Shown here: positions 25,567-34,639 of the stretch, piece by piece
How the letters are laid out: each line of letters begins with the position of its first letter
Position numbering within the stretch: the first letter of the stretch is position 1
Assembly: GCA_964451415.1 (NCBI GenBank)
Contig: CAYVHU010000010.1
Coordinates: forward strand, 1-64,000
Direction: 5' to 3'
DNA: 64,000 nucleotides
From: CAYVHU01 sp964451415
GTDB taxonomy: Bacteria; Pseudomonadota; Alphaproteobacteria; Rhodospirillales; Magnetovibrionaceae
The notes under the pieces: generated by a model
Seen by the model: the letters and a program-made list of their open reading frames with translations, nothing else
What the model was told of the DNA's origin: nothing
Database searches by the model: none
Translations under genes and position numbers: made by a program

Positions 25567-26424
25567 ATGGCTTCCAATTCGATTGGCGATAATGGCCTGC
25601 TGGCTCAGACCGTTGCGAGAATCAATCAAGCCGCAACGGGTGCAAGGTTCGAGCTCCAGTTCAGCCAACTTCAAAACACGGTCATTCGACGCCTGAACAA
25701 GGAGATCGAGGGCGTTAACGCTGCCGGTGGTTCCAAGGCCGAGGAACTGCGTCTCAAGCGCGAAGGCAAGAACTTCGCCACCCAGTTGCCGCTGATCGAA
25801 AGGTTTCAGTTCGACACGCAAACGAATTCGAACCGTCTGACGACGATTTACGATCAAGTCTCGACGATGATCAGTTATTTTACCGACGGTAATATCTCCT
25901 CAGCCGATCTCACCAATTTCAACACGACCCGCCAGACGGTGGTCGATGAGTTGAACAAGCTGAAAAGCCTCTCTTACGTTGGTTTCAGCGATGGCAACAT
26001 CATCCAGCGTTTGAAAAATCAGATCACCACATTGCAAGGTTTGACCCCTGTGGTGGGTATCGTCGATGCGGCAGGGGCAACTGCAACCAATGCCAACCGT
26101 GCCGTGCAAACTTCTCTGGAAGGCCTGCAAACCGATGTCTTCACGGCGCAGACGGTAACGAATAATTCCCTAGTGAACATTTACGATATGCGCAAAACGA
26201 TTAACGCGAAATTAAGTGAAATTCAGTCCGACGTGACGGAAATCAATTCCACCCAGCAATTGAAGAAGTTGGCGGAGGTCAATAAAATCAAGCAAAAATA
26301 CTCCGTACTCCTGAAATCAATCTCCCTGTCCTATCAGGTCCAATCCGGCATCGCCAAGGGCCTGAACCAGGCCTTGACAAGCGAAGCTCCCGCAAAAGGT
26401 TCCGTGCTTAATTTGTTCGCTTAA
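25567..26424 (+). CDS. Unrecognised coiled-coil protein, possible axial/secreted protein
   Basis: A 285-residue protein that I do not recognise. It has no signal peptide, no cysteine and no membrane helix. Most of it is amphipathic helix with heptad character, and it ends in a hydrophobic tail GSVLNLFA that recalls the flagellin ends here (GILRLFQ). AAGGA lies 11 bases before the ATG. It has its own sigma-70-type promoter and a terminator, and lies between flaF and the glycosylation genes. Helical termini, lack of cysteine and genomic place would fit a substrate or chaperone of the flagellar export system, but this is inference. Confidence 0.7.
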   Translation: MASNSIGDNGLLAQTVARINQAATGARFELQFSQLQNTVIRRLNKEIEGVNAAGGSKAEELRLKREGKNFATQLPLIERFQFDTQTNSNRLTTIYDQVSTMISYFTDGNISSADLTNFNTTRQTVVDELNKLKSLSYVGFSDGNIIQRLKNQITTLQGLTPVVGIVDAAGATATNANRAVQTSLEGLQTDVFTAQTVTNNSLVNIYDMRKTINAKLSEIQSDVTEINSTQQLKKLAEVNKIKQKYSVLLKSISLSYQVQSGIAKGLNQALTSEAPAKGSVLNLFA

Positions 26425-26478
26425 AACCCGCGTCCAACACAACACCCCGCTGCACGTCCAAAACACCCCGCCGACAGG

Positions 26479-26502
26479 CCGTCCACACCGGACGGTTTTT
26501 TT
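26479..26502 (+). terminator. Rho-independent terminator after the coiled-coil gene
   Basis: Stem CCGTCC/GGACGG with a five-base loop, followed by seven T. It separates the plus-strand flagellar unit from the convergent sugar genes. Confidence 0.88.
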
Positions 26503-26509
26503 ATGCCCC

Positions 26510-27217
26510 TCAGGAAGGGACTTGCGGGTGCCGCGCATACCAGGCCTCGGCGGTTTCGATCAGGGCCTGAAGACTGTTTGAACCCAAGCCGCTTTCGAGC
26601 CTGCGAGCGATCCACGTGGCACGCCGGGCGTCGTCTTGTGTATCCACACACAGATTGAGGGCGGTCAAATCCCCGCCCGCCGAGCGCAGATTCTCAATGC
26701 GAAAGTCCGCCGGGTGTTCGTAAAAGAACTTGGTAACGTGTTCGAAGTGTGCCGGGCTGGACATGCGCGGATAGGCCCTCTCGAACGCTTCGCGGGTAAC
26801 GACCTCAACGCTTTGACCCGCCGGAAAGGATCGGCAGGAGACGTTGCTGGCAACATCCGCTTCGGTTCTGGCGCGCAAATCGATCACCGTGTCGATGAGG
26901 CTTGGGTCAATAAACGGGCTGTCGGCACAGATCCGCACCAGAACGTCCAAATCATACGCGCGCATGCACGCCAGCGCACGCTCCGACACATCGTCAAGAG
27001 AACCGCGAAAGACAGCCACGCCTTCTTTCCGCGCAAAGTCTTCGATAACGTCATCGCTGGTATCAACGGACGTGGCGACGATCACCCGGTCCGCCTTTTT
27101 TGCCTGACGCACCCGGTCCAGAACGCGGCCCAACAAAGACCGCCCGGCGATATCAAGCAACGCCTTGCCCGGCAGACGGGACGATGAAAACCGGGAAAAC
27201 ACGACCGTCGCGATCAT
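26510..27217 (-). CDS. SpsF-like cytidylyltransferase
   Basis: A 235-residue nucleotidyltransferase of the SpsF/CMP-sugar synthetase type. The N-terminal nucleotide-binding motif is FSRFSSSRLPGKALLDIAG (7-25), followed by RVIVATSVDTSDD and the metal-binding-like RICADSPFIDPSLID. Such enzymes activate nonulosonic or related sugars with CTP. The ATG at 27217 overlaps the stop of the upstream GNAT gene (ATGA). A NeuB-like synthase lies 12 kb away across the flagellins, so this may be its CMP-activating partner; the exact sugar is unknown. Confidence 0.8.
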   Translation of the reverse strand: MIATVVFSRFSSSRLPGKALLDIAGRSLLGRVLDRVRQAKKADRVIVATSVDTSDDVIEDFARKEGVAVFRGSLDDVSERALACMRAYDLDVLVRICADSPFIDPSLIDTVIDLRARTEADVASNVSCRSFPAGQSVEVVTREAFERAYPRMSSPAHFEHVTKFFYEHPADFRIENLRSAGGDLTALNLCVDTQDDARRATWIARRLESGLGSNSLQALIETAEAWYARHPQVPS

Positions 27218-27933
27218 GGCGCGACCCCGGGGTTCACCCAATGAAAGGTCATTTTGCGCGTTACGGGTTCGAAACCGTGAGCCGCATACAAGGACAAGGA
27301 TGCCGAATTCGTGGTCTGAGTACCGACGCGAAGACCCCGGACACAATTTGCATAGTGCGCCATCATGCCCGCCACCAGATCCTTTCCGATGCCTTGCCCC
27401 CGATGCGCCGGCGCCACGGCGATCAAATCGATGACGCCCACATCCAGGTGGCGCATACAGGTGATGAAACCGGCCACGCGCCCGGCAACTTCGACCACCA
27501 GAACACGGTCCGCCCGTCCGTCCAGAGCGTTGGCGACCCAGGTTTTCTTGTACGCATCGGCAAGCGGTTCGGGCACACGCTCATCGGCATGAAACCGGTC
27601 ATGCACAAAGACAGAACGTGCAATTTCCAGACACGCCGCACGATCCGCTGGTTCAGCCGCGCGCACGCGTTCGGGCCTGTGAGCCGCAGGAGAAACGGGC
27701 CTTTCCAGCGTCACCAAAGTCTCGATGGGAACGAAACCGCAGACGTGCAAATCTTCCGCTGCCGAATCATCGTCGTCACGGATGCGCGCACTGACCAGCC
27801 AGGTTCCCTGTGCGACCCACTGCGGCCGCAGTGATGCCAGGGATAACCCTTTTCCCCCGGTGAAGTTCACACGGCCCACTGGCGCGCCGAACACGCCGCT
27901 TTCAAATTCCAAGCTGTCAAAACGCCACGGCAC
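27214..27933 (-). CDS. GNAT-family N-acetyltransferase
   Basis: A 239-residue protein with a C-terminal GNAT domain: strand VEVAGRVAGFITC, then DVGVIDLIAVAPAHRGQGIGKDLV (the acetyl-CoA motif A, with RGQGIG), then NSASLSLYAAHGFEPV. The N-terminal 90 residues form a separate domain, as in WecD-like sugar acetyltransferases. Within a sugar cluster the likely role is N-acetylation of an amino-sugar nucleotide (for example at C-4). Coupled to the cytidylyltransferase. Confidence 0.85.
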   Translation of the reverse strand: MPWRFDSLEFESGVFGAPVGRVNFTGGKGLSLASLRPQWVAQGTWLVSARIRDDDDSAAEDLHVCGFVPIETLVTLERPVSPAAHRPERVRAAEPADRAACLEIARSVFVHDRFHADERVPEPLADAYKKTWVANALDGRADRVLVVEVAGRVAGFITCMRHLDVGVIDLIAVAPAHRGQGIGKDLVAGMMAHYANCVRGLRVGTQTTNSASLSLYAAHGFEPVTRKMTFHWVNPGVAP

Positions 27934-27948
27934 GCAGAAAGTCCTATT

Positions 27949-28818
27949 TTACGTTTCAGGATAATGTTCGCGGGTTTCCTTGTCCCAACGTTCAAAAAAG
28001 TCCACGACTTCATGCCAGTCGTCACCCTTCCACGCAATATCGACGGAGCGATCAGTCTTGCGCCCCAGCATCGTCAAATAATCCGTGTCGATGTAGCGAT
28101 TGACCTCGGCCATTTCAAAGCCGCTCACCGCCATCAAGCCCTGCAACGTGTTGGCGCTGACGCGAAAACAGTGCGTGTCCGCCGGATTTTTGCTGAGATA
28201 AAGATGGAGCGGTTTTTTAAACGGCACCAGAATGCGGCTGCCCGTGGCAATCAGCAAGCGCCCCCCGTCTTTCAACAAATCATAGGCCGCATTGATCATG
28301 CCCCGGCAGTCCTGAGTATTTTCCAGGGTCCACATGACGGTAACGATATCGAACTTTCGATCTGCCCCTGAGGCTATGTAGTCCTCGATGGTGCCGTGAA
28401 AGTTCTCGATCCCGGCGTCGCTCATGAGCTTGCAGTTTTGTTCGGCGGGCTCAATGGCGAAAACATCCGCCTCGTAATCCGCCCCGCGAATGATATCGAG
28501 AAACTGCCCTTCTCCGCCACCGATATCGCACACGGACTTGCCCTTCAAACCGACATTGGTGTCGAGGAATTCCGCAACATAGGTCTGGCGCGCCTTCACC
28601 GCGGGAATTCGCGCCGTATACCCCTTTTGGAAAATTTCCTGGCTCCAGGCATCGGCAATGCGCTGGATGGAACGACGCCTGCGCACGTAAACAAAGCCGC
28701 AGTTTTTACACACATGCACCACGCCATCACTCATGTAGGCACGCGAAACCTCGATCGGTTCAGCATCGTCTGAACCGCACAGATCGCAATTAAATTCGCT
28801 ATAGCCGTCATCCGTCAT
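27949..28818 (-). CDS. SAM-dependent methyltransferase with N-terminal zinc ribbon
   Basis: A 289-residue protein. Four cysteines (C11, C14, C37, C40) form a zinc-ribbon, followed by a class I methyltransferase fold with the SAM loop VCDIGGGEGQFL (about 95-106) and a VTVMWTLENTQD strand. This domain pair is common among sugar methyltransferases of O-antigen clusters. Substrate unknown. Ten bases separate it from the amidotransferase gene upstream. Confidence 0.85.
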   Translation of the reverse strand: MTDDGYSEFNCDLCGSDDAEPIEVSRAYMSDGVVHVCKNCGFVYVRRRRSIQRIADAWSQEIFQKGYTARIPAVKARQTYVAEFLDTNVGLKGKSVCDIGGGEGQFLDIIRGADYEADVFAIEPAEQNCKLMSDAGIENFHGTIEDYIASGADRKFDIVTVMWTLENTQDCRGMINAAYDLLKDGGRLLIATGSRILVPFKKPLHLYLSKNPADTHCFRVSANTLQGLMAVSGFEMAEVNRYIDTDYLTMLGRKTDRSVDIAWKGDDWHEVVDFFERWDKETREHYPET

Positions 28819-28828
28819 TTTCTATTCC

Positions 28829-29944
28829 TTATTCCGGCTCAAAATTGAGACGCCATTGGTTGCCCTGGAAAGTCCAGATTTCACGGTTGCGGTGCTTGTC
28901 CACGATGTCATGAAACGCGGCCTCGTCCAGACCCAGATAGTCCAGATGATCCGCATGGTCGTAGGCCGGGAATTCATGATCATAGGCACGCACGTGTTCC
29001 AAACCTTGTGCACGGGTCATCTGATTGTTGTTGATCATGCGGCACGCATCACGGGTTGCCCGGCCGAAGCCGAATTTTACGTACTGCATGTGATAGTACA
29101 GGTTGTCGATTTTATCGTCCAAGCTGTCGAAATTGGTGAATGTACCCTGCGTCCGGCCACCTTCGGCCAGACGGAAATCGATCTTGTCCTTGATGTATTC
29201 GTAGTTTTCCAACATGGACCAGCGAAAGAAGTAGGAAAAATACATGGCCTGCACGCCCGCTTTCTCGACATCGGCCAGATCGGGATAGAGATAGGGAAAC
29301 AGATCGCGTTCCTCGATTTCGTCATCCACCCAATTCAACGGATCGTCGCCGATTTGATGTTCGATAACTTCCGTAAAATCGCGGATCTTCTTGGACTCTT
29401 CACTCAACACCCGCCCACCGTATTCTGACTCCCCGTGTTCGGCGTAGAAAATCAACGGAATTCCATAATTGAGCGCAACGCGCACCGGCAACGTATTCAC
29501 GCCGGCGTCCCAGTGAATTTTGGGATTGCCCCGTTCGGTGAAAAAGCGTTTGGCCAGCCGCCGCGAGACACGTTGGTTGGGGCGCACCATCAAGTGATCA
29601 AAACCCAATTTCAGCATTTCCTCGCGGTTGTGCACCGCGATGTCATTGGGGATCAATGGTGAAAACGTGACCAAAAGCGGGTTCAGGCCGAACTCGAACT
29701 TCAGCCGGTGGGCGATATAACTGGAATCCTTTCCCCCCGACCACGGCACGATACAATCGTAATCCGGGTGAGACCCCTGGGCCTTTTTCTCCTCCAAGGT
29801 TTCCAGGAATTCCTTGCGCCGCACATTCCAGTCGATTTTGGGCTTTGCGGCTGCGTTGTGACACGCATTGCACACACCGTTGTCGTCAAAAACAACGCGT
29901 GGGCGGGTATCGGGCATCAAGCAGGATTTGCAAAACTGGACCAT
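28829..29944 (-). CDS. N-acetyl-sugar amidotransferase (WbpG/PseA-like)
   Basis: A 371-residue PP-loop enzyme. N-terminal cysteines C5, C8, C25 and C28 form a zinc site; the ATP pyrophosphatase loop SGGKDS is at 69-74. This family converts an N-acetyl group on a sugar nucleotide or nonulosonate to an acetamidino group, using ammonia from a HisH-like glutaminase through a HisF-like partner; both are the next genes upstream. Known from P. aeruginosa O-antigen (wbpG-hisH2-hisF2) and Campylobacter flagellin sugar (pseA). Length fits. Confidence 0.88.
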   Translation of the reverse strand: MVQFCKSCLMPDTRPRVVFDDNGVCNACHNAAAKPKIDWNVRRKEFLETLEEKKAQGSHPDYDCIVPWSGGKDSSYIAHRLKFEFGLNPLLVTFSPLIPNDIAVHNREEMLKLGFDHLMVRPNQRVSRRLAKRFFTERGNPKIHWDAGVNTLPVRVALNYGIPLIFYAEHGESEYGGRVLSEESKKIRDFTEVIEHQIGDDPLNWVDDEIEERDLFPYLYPDLADVEKAGVQAMYFSYFFRWSMLENYEYIKDKIDFRLAEGGRTQGTFTNFDSLDDKIDNLYYHMQYVKFGFGRATRDACRMINNNQMTRAQGLEHVRAYDHEFPAYDHADHLDYLGLDEAAFHDIVDKHRNREIWTFQGNQWRLNFEPE

Positions 29945-29955
29945 CGTCGGTTCCC

Positions 29956-30702
29956 TTAAAGGCGGACGTCAACGCCGCTGCGATCAAGAAAGGTTTTAGC
30001 GCTATGAATACTTTGCTCTGTAAAATGATAAATGTTCTGCGTGCACACCCCCGACACCCCGCATCGCTTGAAAGCCTCGGTGAAGTGTTTCCACGATCCC
30101 GCCCCGCCCAGCACCAGGACGGGGACGCGCACCGCCGCCGTCACCTGTGAACATAAATCCAGATCATAACCTTGCAGCCAGCCATCGCGATCAATGGACG
30201 TAATCAGGATTTCCCCCGCGCCAAGCGCTTCACCGCGCGCCGCCCAATCGGACGGTGTCCAGCCGGTAGGGTGCATGCCAAAGGCCCCATGGACTTCATA
30301 TTCACCCTCACCGGTTTTTTTCGCATCAATGGACAAGACCACGCATTGGGTGCCGAATTGCCGGGCGGTCTCGCCGATCAACTCGGGGCGCTCCAAAGCA
30401 CCGGTATTCAGGACCACCTTGTCGGCACCCAGCGCCAAGAGTTTGCGCACATCGTTTAAATCCCGGATCCCACCGCCGACACTCAACGGCACGAAACACG
30501 TTCGGGCAAAGTGCTGCACGACATCAAAGAAATTTTCACGTTTCCCCTTCCCCGGACGCGTCACGTCCAAGATCACCACCTCATCCACTGACCACGCGTC
30601 CACGAAATTTAAGGTGTATCGGTAATCCGGCTGAAACAGCTTGGTGCGAAACAGCACGCCGTCGTTGAACGTCAAGACCGTGATTAGGCGTTTGCGCAAC
30701 AT
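29956..30702 (-). CDS. HisF-like cyclase paralogue of the amidination trio
   Basis: A 248-residue (beta/alpha)8 barrel of the HisF type: RLITVLTFNDGVLFRTK start, VVILDVTRPGKG, SVGGGIRDLNDVRKLLALGADKVVLNTGA, and EILITSIDRDGWLQGYDLDL. It is shorter and divergent from histidine-pathway HisF (for instance no N-terminal CLDVK motif). No other his gene is nearby; pairing with WbpG- and HisH-like genes points to sugar amidination. It starts two bases after the HisH-like stop. Confidence 0.87.
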   Translation of the reverse strand: MLRKRLITVLTFNDGVLFRTKLFQPDYRYTLNFVDAWSVDEVVILDVTRPGKGKRENFFDVVQHFARTCFVPLSVGGGIRDLNDVRKLLALGADKVVLNTGALERPELIGETARQFGTQCVVLSIDAKKTGEGEYEVHGAFGMHPTGWTPSDWAARGEALGAGEILITSIDRDGWLQGYDLDLCSQVTAAVRVPVLVLGGAGSWKHFTEAFKRCGVSGVCTQNIYHFTEQSIHSAKTFLDRSGVDVRL

Positions 30703-30704
30703 GG

Positions 30705-31325
30705 CTAGCCCTCGTACTTCAGAAAATTCTCAAGCAGCGCCAGACCGGCTAATTGGCTCTTTTCGGGATGAAACTGCACCGCAAAGATGTTGTCCTTGCG
30801 CACCGCCGCCGCAAAGCGCCCTGCGTAATCGCATTCACCGATCACAACATCCGACGCGTGCGGAACAAGACGGTAGGAATGCACATAATAAAACAACGTT
30901 TCGTCCTCTATGCCATCGAACAGCATGCTATGTTTGGTCTGATACAATTCGTTCCATCCAACGTGAGGGACGCGCAAAGCGCCGTCATCGGGGTGCAAAC
31001 GCACCACATCGGCATCAATCCAGCCCAGACCCTCGTGTTCGCCAAACTCCTCGCTTTTGCACGCGATGAGTTGGAATCCAAGACATATCCCCAGGATCGG
31101 AACCCTGGCCTTCAGCACCAGGGCATTCAGAACATCAACCAGCCCCCGCTCGCGCAGGCCCTTCATGCCATCACCGAACGCCCCGACACCGGGCAGAATC
31201 AGTTTGTCGGCGCCACGAAGGACGCTTGCCTCGGAACTGACGACACCATGAAAACCGACCTTTTCCACCGCCGCCGCGACGGACGCCAGGTTTCCCGCGC
31301 CATAATCAACAATTGCAACGCTCAT
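30705..31325 (-). CDS. HisH-like glutamine amidotransferase of the amidination trio
   Basis: A 206-residue class I glutaminase. Nucleophile C81 is in GICLGFQL, and H186 and E188 in QFHPEKS complete the triad; the oxyanion-strand motif ILPGVGAFGDGM is also present. It would release ammonia from glutamine and channel it through the HisF-like protein to the WbpG-like enzyme. Not a histidine gene by context. Confidence 0.9.
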   Translation of the reverse strand: MSVAIVDYGAGNLASVAAAVEKVGFHGVVSSEASVLRGADKLILPGVGAFGDGMKGLRERGLVDVLNALVLKARVPILGICLGFQLIACKSEEFGEHEGLGWIDADVVRLHPDDGALRVPHVGWNELYQTKHSMLFDGIEDETLFYYVHSYRLVPHASDVVIGECDYAGRFAAAVRKDNIFAVQFHPEKSQLAGLALLENFLKYEG

Positions 31326-31337
31326 GGACGGTTCAGA

Positions 31338-32408
31338 CTAAACGCCTACGCGTTTTTTCGCCTTTTCCCATTGATCGACATACCATTCGCAATAACGTCT
31401 GTAGCCCGTTTCCAACGTCAACTTGGGATGGAAGTTGAGTTGCGCCTGCGCACGATCCGTAGAAAGCGTTCCCCGGATGGGCTTGTTTTCATCGCGCGGG
31501 CGTTCTTCCAGTACGGCATCGGGCACAACATCTTTAACGATGGCGGCTAGCTCCGCAATGGTGCGCGCGTTGCCAAATGTCAGATTGAAGGTGTTGGTGC
31601 TGCCCTTATGCACCGCAATGGAACTTGTGATCCCATCGACAAGATCCGAAATATGGGTGAAATCAAGCCGTCCCTGCCCCCCGCCTTCAAGCAACAAAGG
31701 CTTGCCCGACAGGGCGTTTTCGATAAAAGCCTGGCTGACGCGTCGGCTGATGCAGCGTTCGCCGTACAAGGCGCTGGGACGGATGATGGTGGTGCCGATG
31801 CCGTATTGATCGGAATAGGTGCGCAGCAAGCGCTCCCCCATGAACTTGGCATTGGCGTAAATCCCGCGCGGGCGCGGGCGATCGCTTTCATCCACCGTCG
31901 GTTTTTCAAAATCACCGTAGACGGTCGATGAACTCATGAAGACCACGTGGCCTTCGGGCAGGAATCTGCGCGACAATTCCAGCACGTTGCGCAACGTTAC
32001 AAGTTGCAGATCGAAGGTCAGCCCCGGTACCTTGCGTGCCTCCACCGCACTGGCGATAGCGGACAGGTGCACCACGTCGGTGGGTTCGAACTGGCGAAAG
32101 GCTTCGGCCAGATCGGAACTGTTGCGCGCATCGGCATTGTACATTTGAACACCGGCTTCACGCATCATATCGAAGCGCTGCATGAGAAAGCTATGGTTCA
32201 GATCACGGCGCAGCACATCAATGCCGCTCACGGTGACATTGGTCACCAGATTATTGAGCATCAAATTATCGACCACCATCACCGACGTTCCATAACGTGC
32301 CAGATCGACAGCCAGATTATGGCCGATGAAGCCCGCGCCGCCGACCAGCATCACGCGCTTGGTGGACAATTTTTGCTTTATCAATTCCGGGGTTACGTCT
32401 TCGCCCAT
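31338..32408 (-). CDS. NAD-dependent nucleotide-sugar epimerase/dehydratase
   Basis: A 356-residue extended SDR. The Rossmann loop is GGAGFIG (near 21-27), the active-site region shows SSSTVYGDFEKP and YANAKFMGE (the Tyr-xxx-Lys pair), and the sugar-binding region contains IIRPSALYG. The ATG at 32408 is preferred over one at 32420 because GGAG lies six bases upstream. It could be a dehydratase or epimerase of a UDP-HexNAc; the subtype cannot be fixed from sequence reading alone. Works logically before the aminotransferase upstream. Confidence 0.85.
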   Translation of the reverse strand: MGEDVTPELIKQKLSTKRVMLVGGAGFIGHNLAVDLARYGTSVMVVDNLMLNNLVTNVTVSGIDVLRRDLNHSFLMQRFDMMREAGVQMYNADARNSSDLAEAFRQFEPTDVVHLSAIASAVEARKVPGLTFDLQLVTLRNVLELSRRFLPEGHVVFMSSSTVYGDFEKPTVDESDRPRPRGIYANAKFMGERLLRTYSDQYGIGTTIIRPSALYGERCISRRVSQAFIENALSGKPLLLEGGGQGRLDFTHISDLVDGITSSIAVHKGSTNTFNLTFGNARTIAELAAIVKDVVPDAVLEERPRDENKPIRGTLSTDRAQAQLNFHPKLTLETGYRRYCEWYVDQWEKAKKRVGV

Positions 32409-32445
32409 GACAATCTCCATAGCTGTGCCGCTTCAAGCTGGATAT

Positions 32446-33591
32446 TCAACGCATCAAGGATGTGAGAGTATCCGCCAAATGGTTAATATCCGCCGAATCC
32501 AGATGCGGCCCCACCGGCAGGGCGATGGCTTCGTCGCTGATGGTTTCGGCGTTCGGACATTGCCCCGGAGTATAGCCGTATTTTTCACGATAATACTGAA
32601 GCCGAGGCACCGGGTGCGGATAGTACACGCTGGTTCCGATTTTGCGCTCTTTCAAGGCGAGGATGATGTCATCGCGTTTTTTGGCACGATCGCCCTTCAA
32701 CACGGCGATCAGGCAATAATGGCTGTTTTCCAGGCGCGTTTGCGAACTATCGAGAACGTGAAATTCATCACCCTCGCACAGACGTTCCTTTAAAAGGGCG
32801 AAATTAGCCGCGCGGGCCTTCAAAATGGCGGGTATTTTTTCAACCTGGCCACGCCCCAGTGCGGCCTGCATCTCGCTCATGCGATAATTCATGCCCACTC
32901 CCGTGACGTCGTAAATGCCGGGAACTTTTCGCTGCGTATGGGTGCGATCCACACTGAAAGCCCGAAACTTTGCAACCTTTGCCACCACGTTTTCGTGCCG
33001 GGAGACGAACATGCCGCCCTCGCCGGTGGTGATGTGCTTGACCGGATAGAACGAATAGCCGCCGCAATGGCCGAACAAACCGACATGGCGGCCATCCACC
33101 CGGGCCCCCACGGCCAAAGCACAATCTTCGACCACCTTCAGACCATGGCGTTCGGCCAGTGCCATGACCTTGGGCATATCCACCGGAATCCCGACAAAAT
33201 GCACGATGACGATGGCGCGGGTCTTATCCGTTATCAAGGCTTCCATCAAATCTATATTTACGTTGCCCGTTTCAAGCTCACAATCCACAAACACCGGCGT
33301 GGCGCCGACAAATTCCACGCTATGCACAGTGGCGACATGGGTTTGCGCCGGCACCAAAACCTCATCGCCGGGGCCGATCTCCAAGTTGATCATGGCAAGG
33401 TGCAAGGACGCCCAGCACGAAGACGTCGAAACAGCAAAACCGCCGCCCATGGAGGCCGCGAATTCCGTCTCAAACGCCTTGCAGTTGGGGCCATGGGTGA
33501 GGATATGGCCTTGCAGGACCTCCATCACCCGGGCCCGATCTTCGTCCGTCACCCACGGGCGGCCAAAAGGGACTTCACGCACCTGTGTCAT
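32446..33591 (-). CDS. DegT/DnrJ/EryC1-type PLP sugar aminotransferase
   Basis: A 381-residue fold-type I aminotransferase. Visible motifs are STSSCWASLHLAM (cofactor phosphate site), EDCALAVGA (PLP-ring Asp), and SFYPVKHITTGEGGM, with the Schiff-base lysine in PVKH. These enzymes aminate keto-sugars made by SDR dehydratases such as the next gene. The ATG at 33591 is chosen; a TTG three codons up abuts its Shine-Dalgarno. It begins one base after the oxidoreductase stop. Confidence 0.9.
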   Translation of the reverse strand: MTQVREVPFGRPWVTDEDRARVMEVLQGHILTHGPNCKAFETEFAASMGGGFAVSTSSCWASLHLAMINLEIGPGDEVLVPAQTHVATVHSVEFVGATPVFVDCELETGNVNIDLMEALITDKTRAIVIVHFVGIPVDMPKVMALAERHGLKVVEDCALAVGARVDGRHVGLFGHCGGYSFYPVKHITTGEGGMFVSRHENVVAKVAKFRAFSVDRTHTQRKVPGIYDVTGVGMNYRMSEMQAALGRGQVEKIPAILKARAANFALLKERLCEGDEFHVLDSSQTRLENSHYCLIAVLKGDRAKKRDDIILALKERKIGTSVYYPHPVPRLQYYREKYGYTPGQCPNAETISDEAIALPVGPHLDSADINHLADTLTSLMR

Positions 33592-33592
33592 T

Positions 33593-34639
33593 TTATTCAA
33601 TCTCCGTGTATTCGATCTCTACATCACATCCGCGGGCATGACTTCGATCCGAATGCGCACACATCGAAACCAGATCGAACTCCCGCTTTGCCTGGGGGCC
33701 GGGATCGGTTCCATTGTCTATGGCCTTAATGAAATCCGGAATCAGAACGCCCTTTCCCACGGGCAACGGGGCTTCATGTCTGAACGTTGCGCCCGCGGCC
33801 TCGTCGCGCAAAGTGTGCAAACGCGCGCCGGCATCGTCATAAATGAACGTTGCCTTGGTGCCGTACACACGCAACACATGATGGTGAGGGTGCACACAAG
33901 CGAAATTGGCGCTGATGCGCCCGATCAAGCCGGATGGAAACGTAAACGTGGCGCATTGATAATCGTCATATCGAAACGACGTGTCTTTGGTCGCGATGCG
34001 GTTGCCCATGGCCCTGACACGGCGAGGCCTTTCCCCGACAAGCCACGCCATCAGGTCGATCATGTGGATGCCGCCGCCTTCCATCACGCTGTAATCTTCG
34101 ACATCCTTGCGCCATCCTTCGGTGATCTTCGGCAAACGGCCATAAAGGTATTCGGCGTCGATGGCGTAAATGTCGCCGAGCGCACCGGCGTTCACCTGAG
34201 CCTTGAGCCACTTGTAAAGCGCCGCCTCACGCAAAACCAGATTGGATGCCAGATGCTTGCAACCGCCACGTCGCCATGCCTGCACGAGCCGTTGCAATTC
34301 ATCATTCGTGCGACACAGGGGCTTTTCCACGAACACATGCTTGCCGGCATTGAAGGCCTGGATCACTTCTTCGCAATGCAGGTCGTCATAGGTCGCAATG
34401 GAAACGACATCTACAGCCGGGTCGGCAAGGATCGCTTCGAATGATGGTGCAATTTTGCCCGCCGGACCGCTCGCACGCACGCGGGCAAGAACCTCTTCGG
34501 CCTTGGTGACGGACCGATCAAACAGCCACTTGAGTTCACATTGGGGATGGCGGGCATAGGCATGGGCGTGCTGCTCACCGACCCCAAGACCGATCACCGC
34601 GACACCCAGCGCTCTGCGTTTCGATGCCGAAGGCTGCAT
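33593..34639 (-). CDS. Gfo/Idh/MocA-family sugar oxidoreductase
   Basis: A 348-residue dehydrogenase. The Rossmann motif is VAVIGLGVGEQHAHAY; the core continues with DVVSIATYDDLH and the catalytic-region EKPLCRT (the EKP lysine). The start at 34639 overlaps the stop of the Maf gene by one base (TGATG). Such enzymes oxidise or reduce nucleotide sugars or inositols; in Leg/Pse-type clusters a family member may set the hexose form used for synthesis. Substrate unknown. Confidence 0.87.
   Translation of the reverse strand: MQPSASKRRALGVAVIGLGVGEQHAHAYARHPQCELKWLFDRSVTKAEEVLARVRASGPAGKIAPSFEAILADPAVDVVSIATYDDLHCEEVIQAFNAGKHVFVEKPLCRTNDELQRLVQAWRRGGCKHLASNLVLREAALYKWLKAQVNAGALGDIYAIDAEYLYGRLPKITEGWRKDVEDYSVMEGGGIHMIDLMAWLVGERPRRVRAMGNRIATKDTSFRYDDYQCATFTFPSGLIGRISANFACVHPHHHVLRVYGTKATFIYDDAGARLHTLRDEAAGATFRHEAPLPVGKGVLIPDFIKAIDNGTDPGPQAKREFDLVSMCAHSDRSHARGCDVEIEYTEIE

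Noticed and set aside
29956..31325. HisF and HisH as histidine-biosynthesis genes
   Set aside because: No other his gene nearby, divergent HisF N-terminus, and direct coupling to a WbpG-like amidotransferase in a sugar cluster.
33164..34444. 426-codon plus-strand frame across the aminotransferase and oxidoreductase genes
   Set aside because: Covers parts of two well-supported genes and has no recognisable domain.
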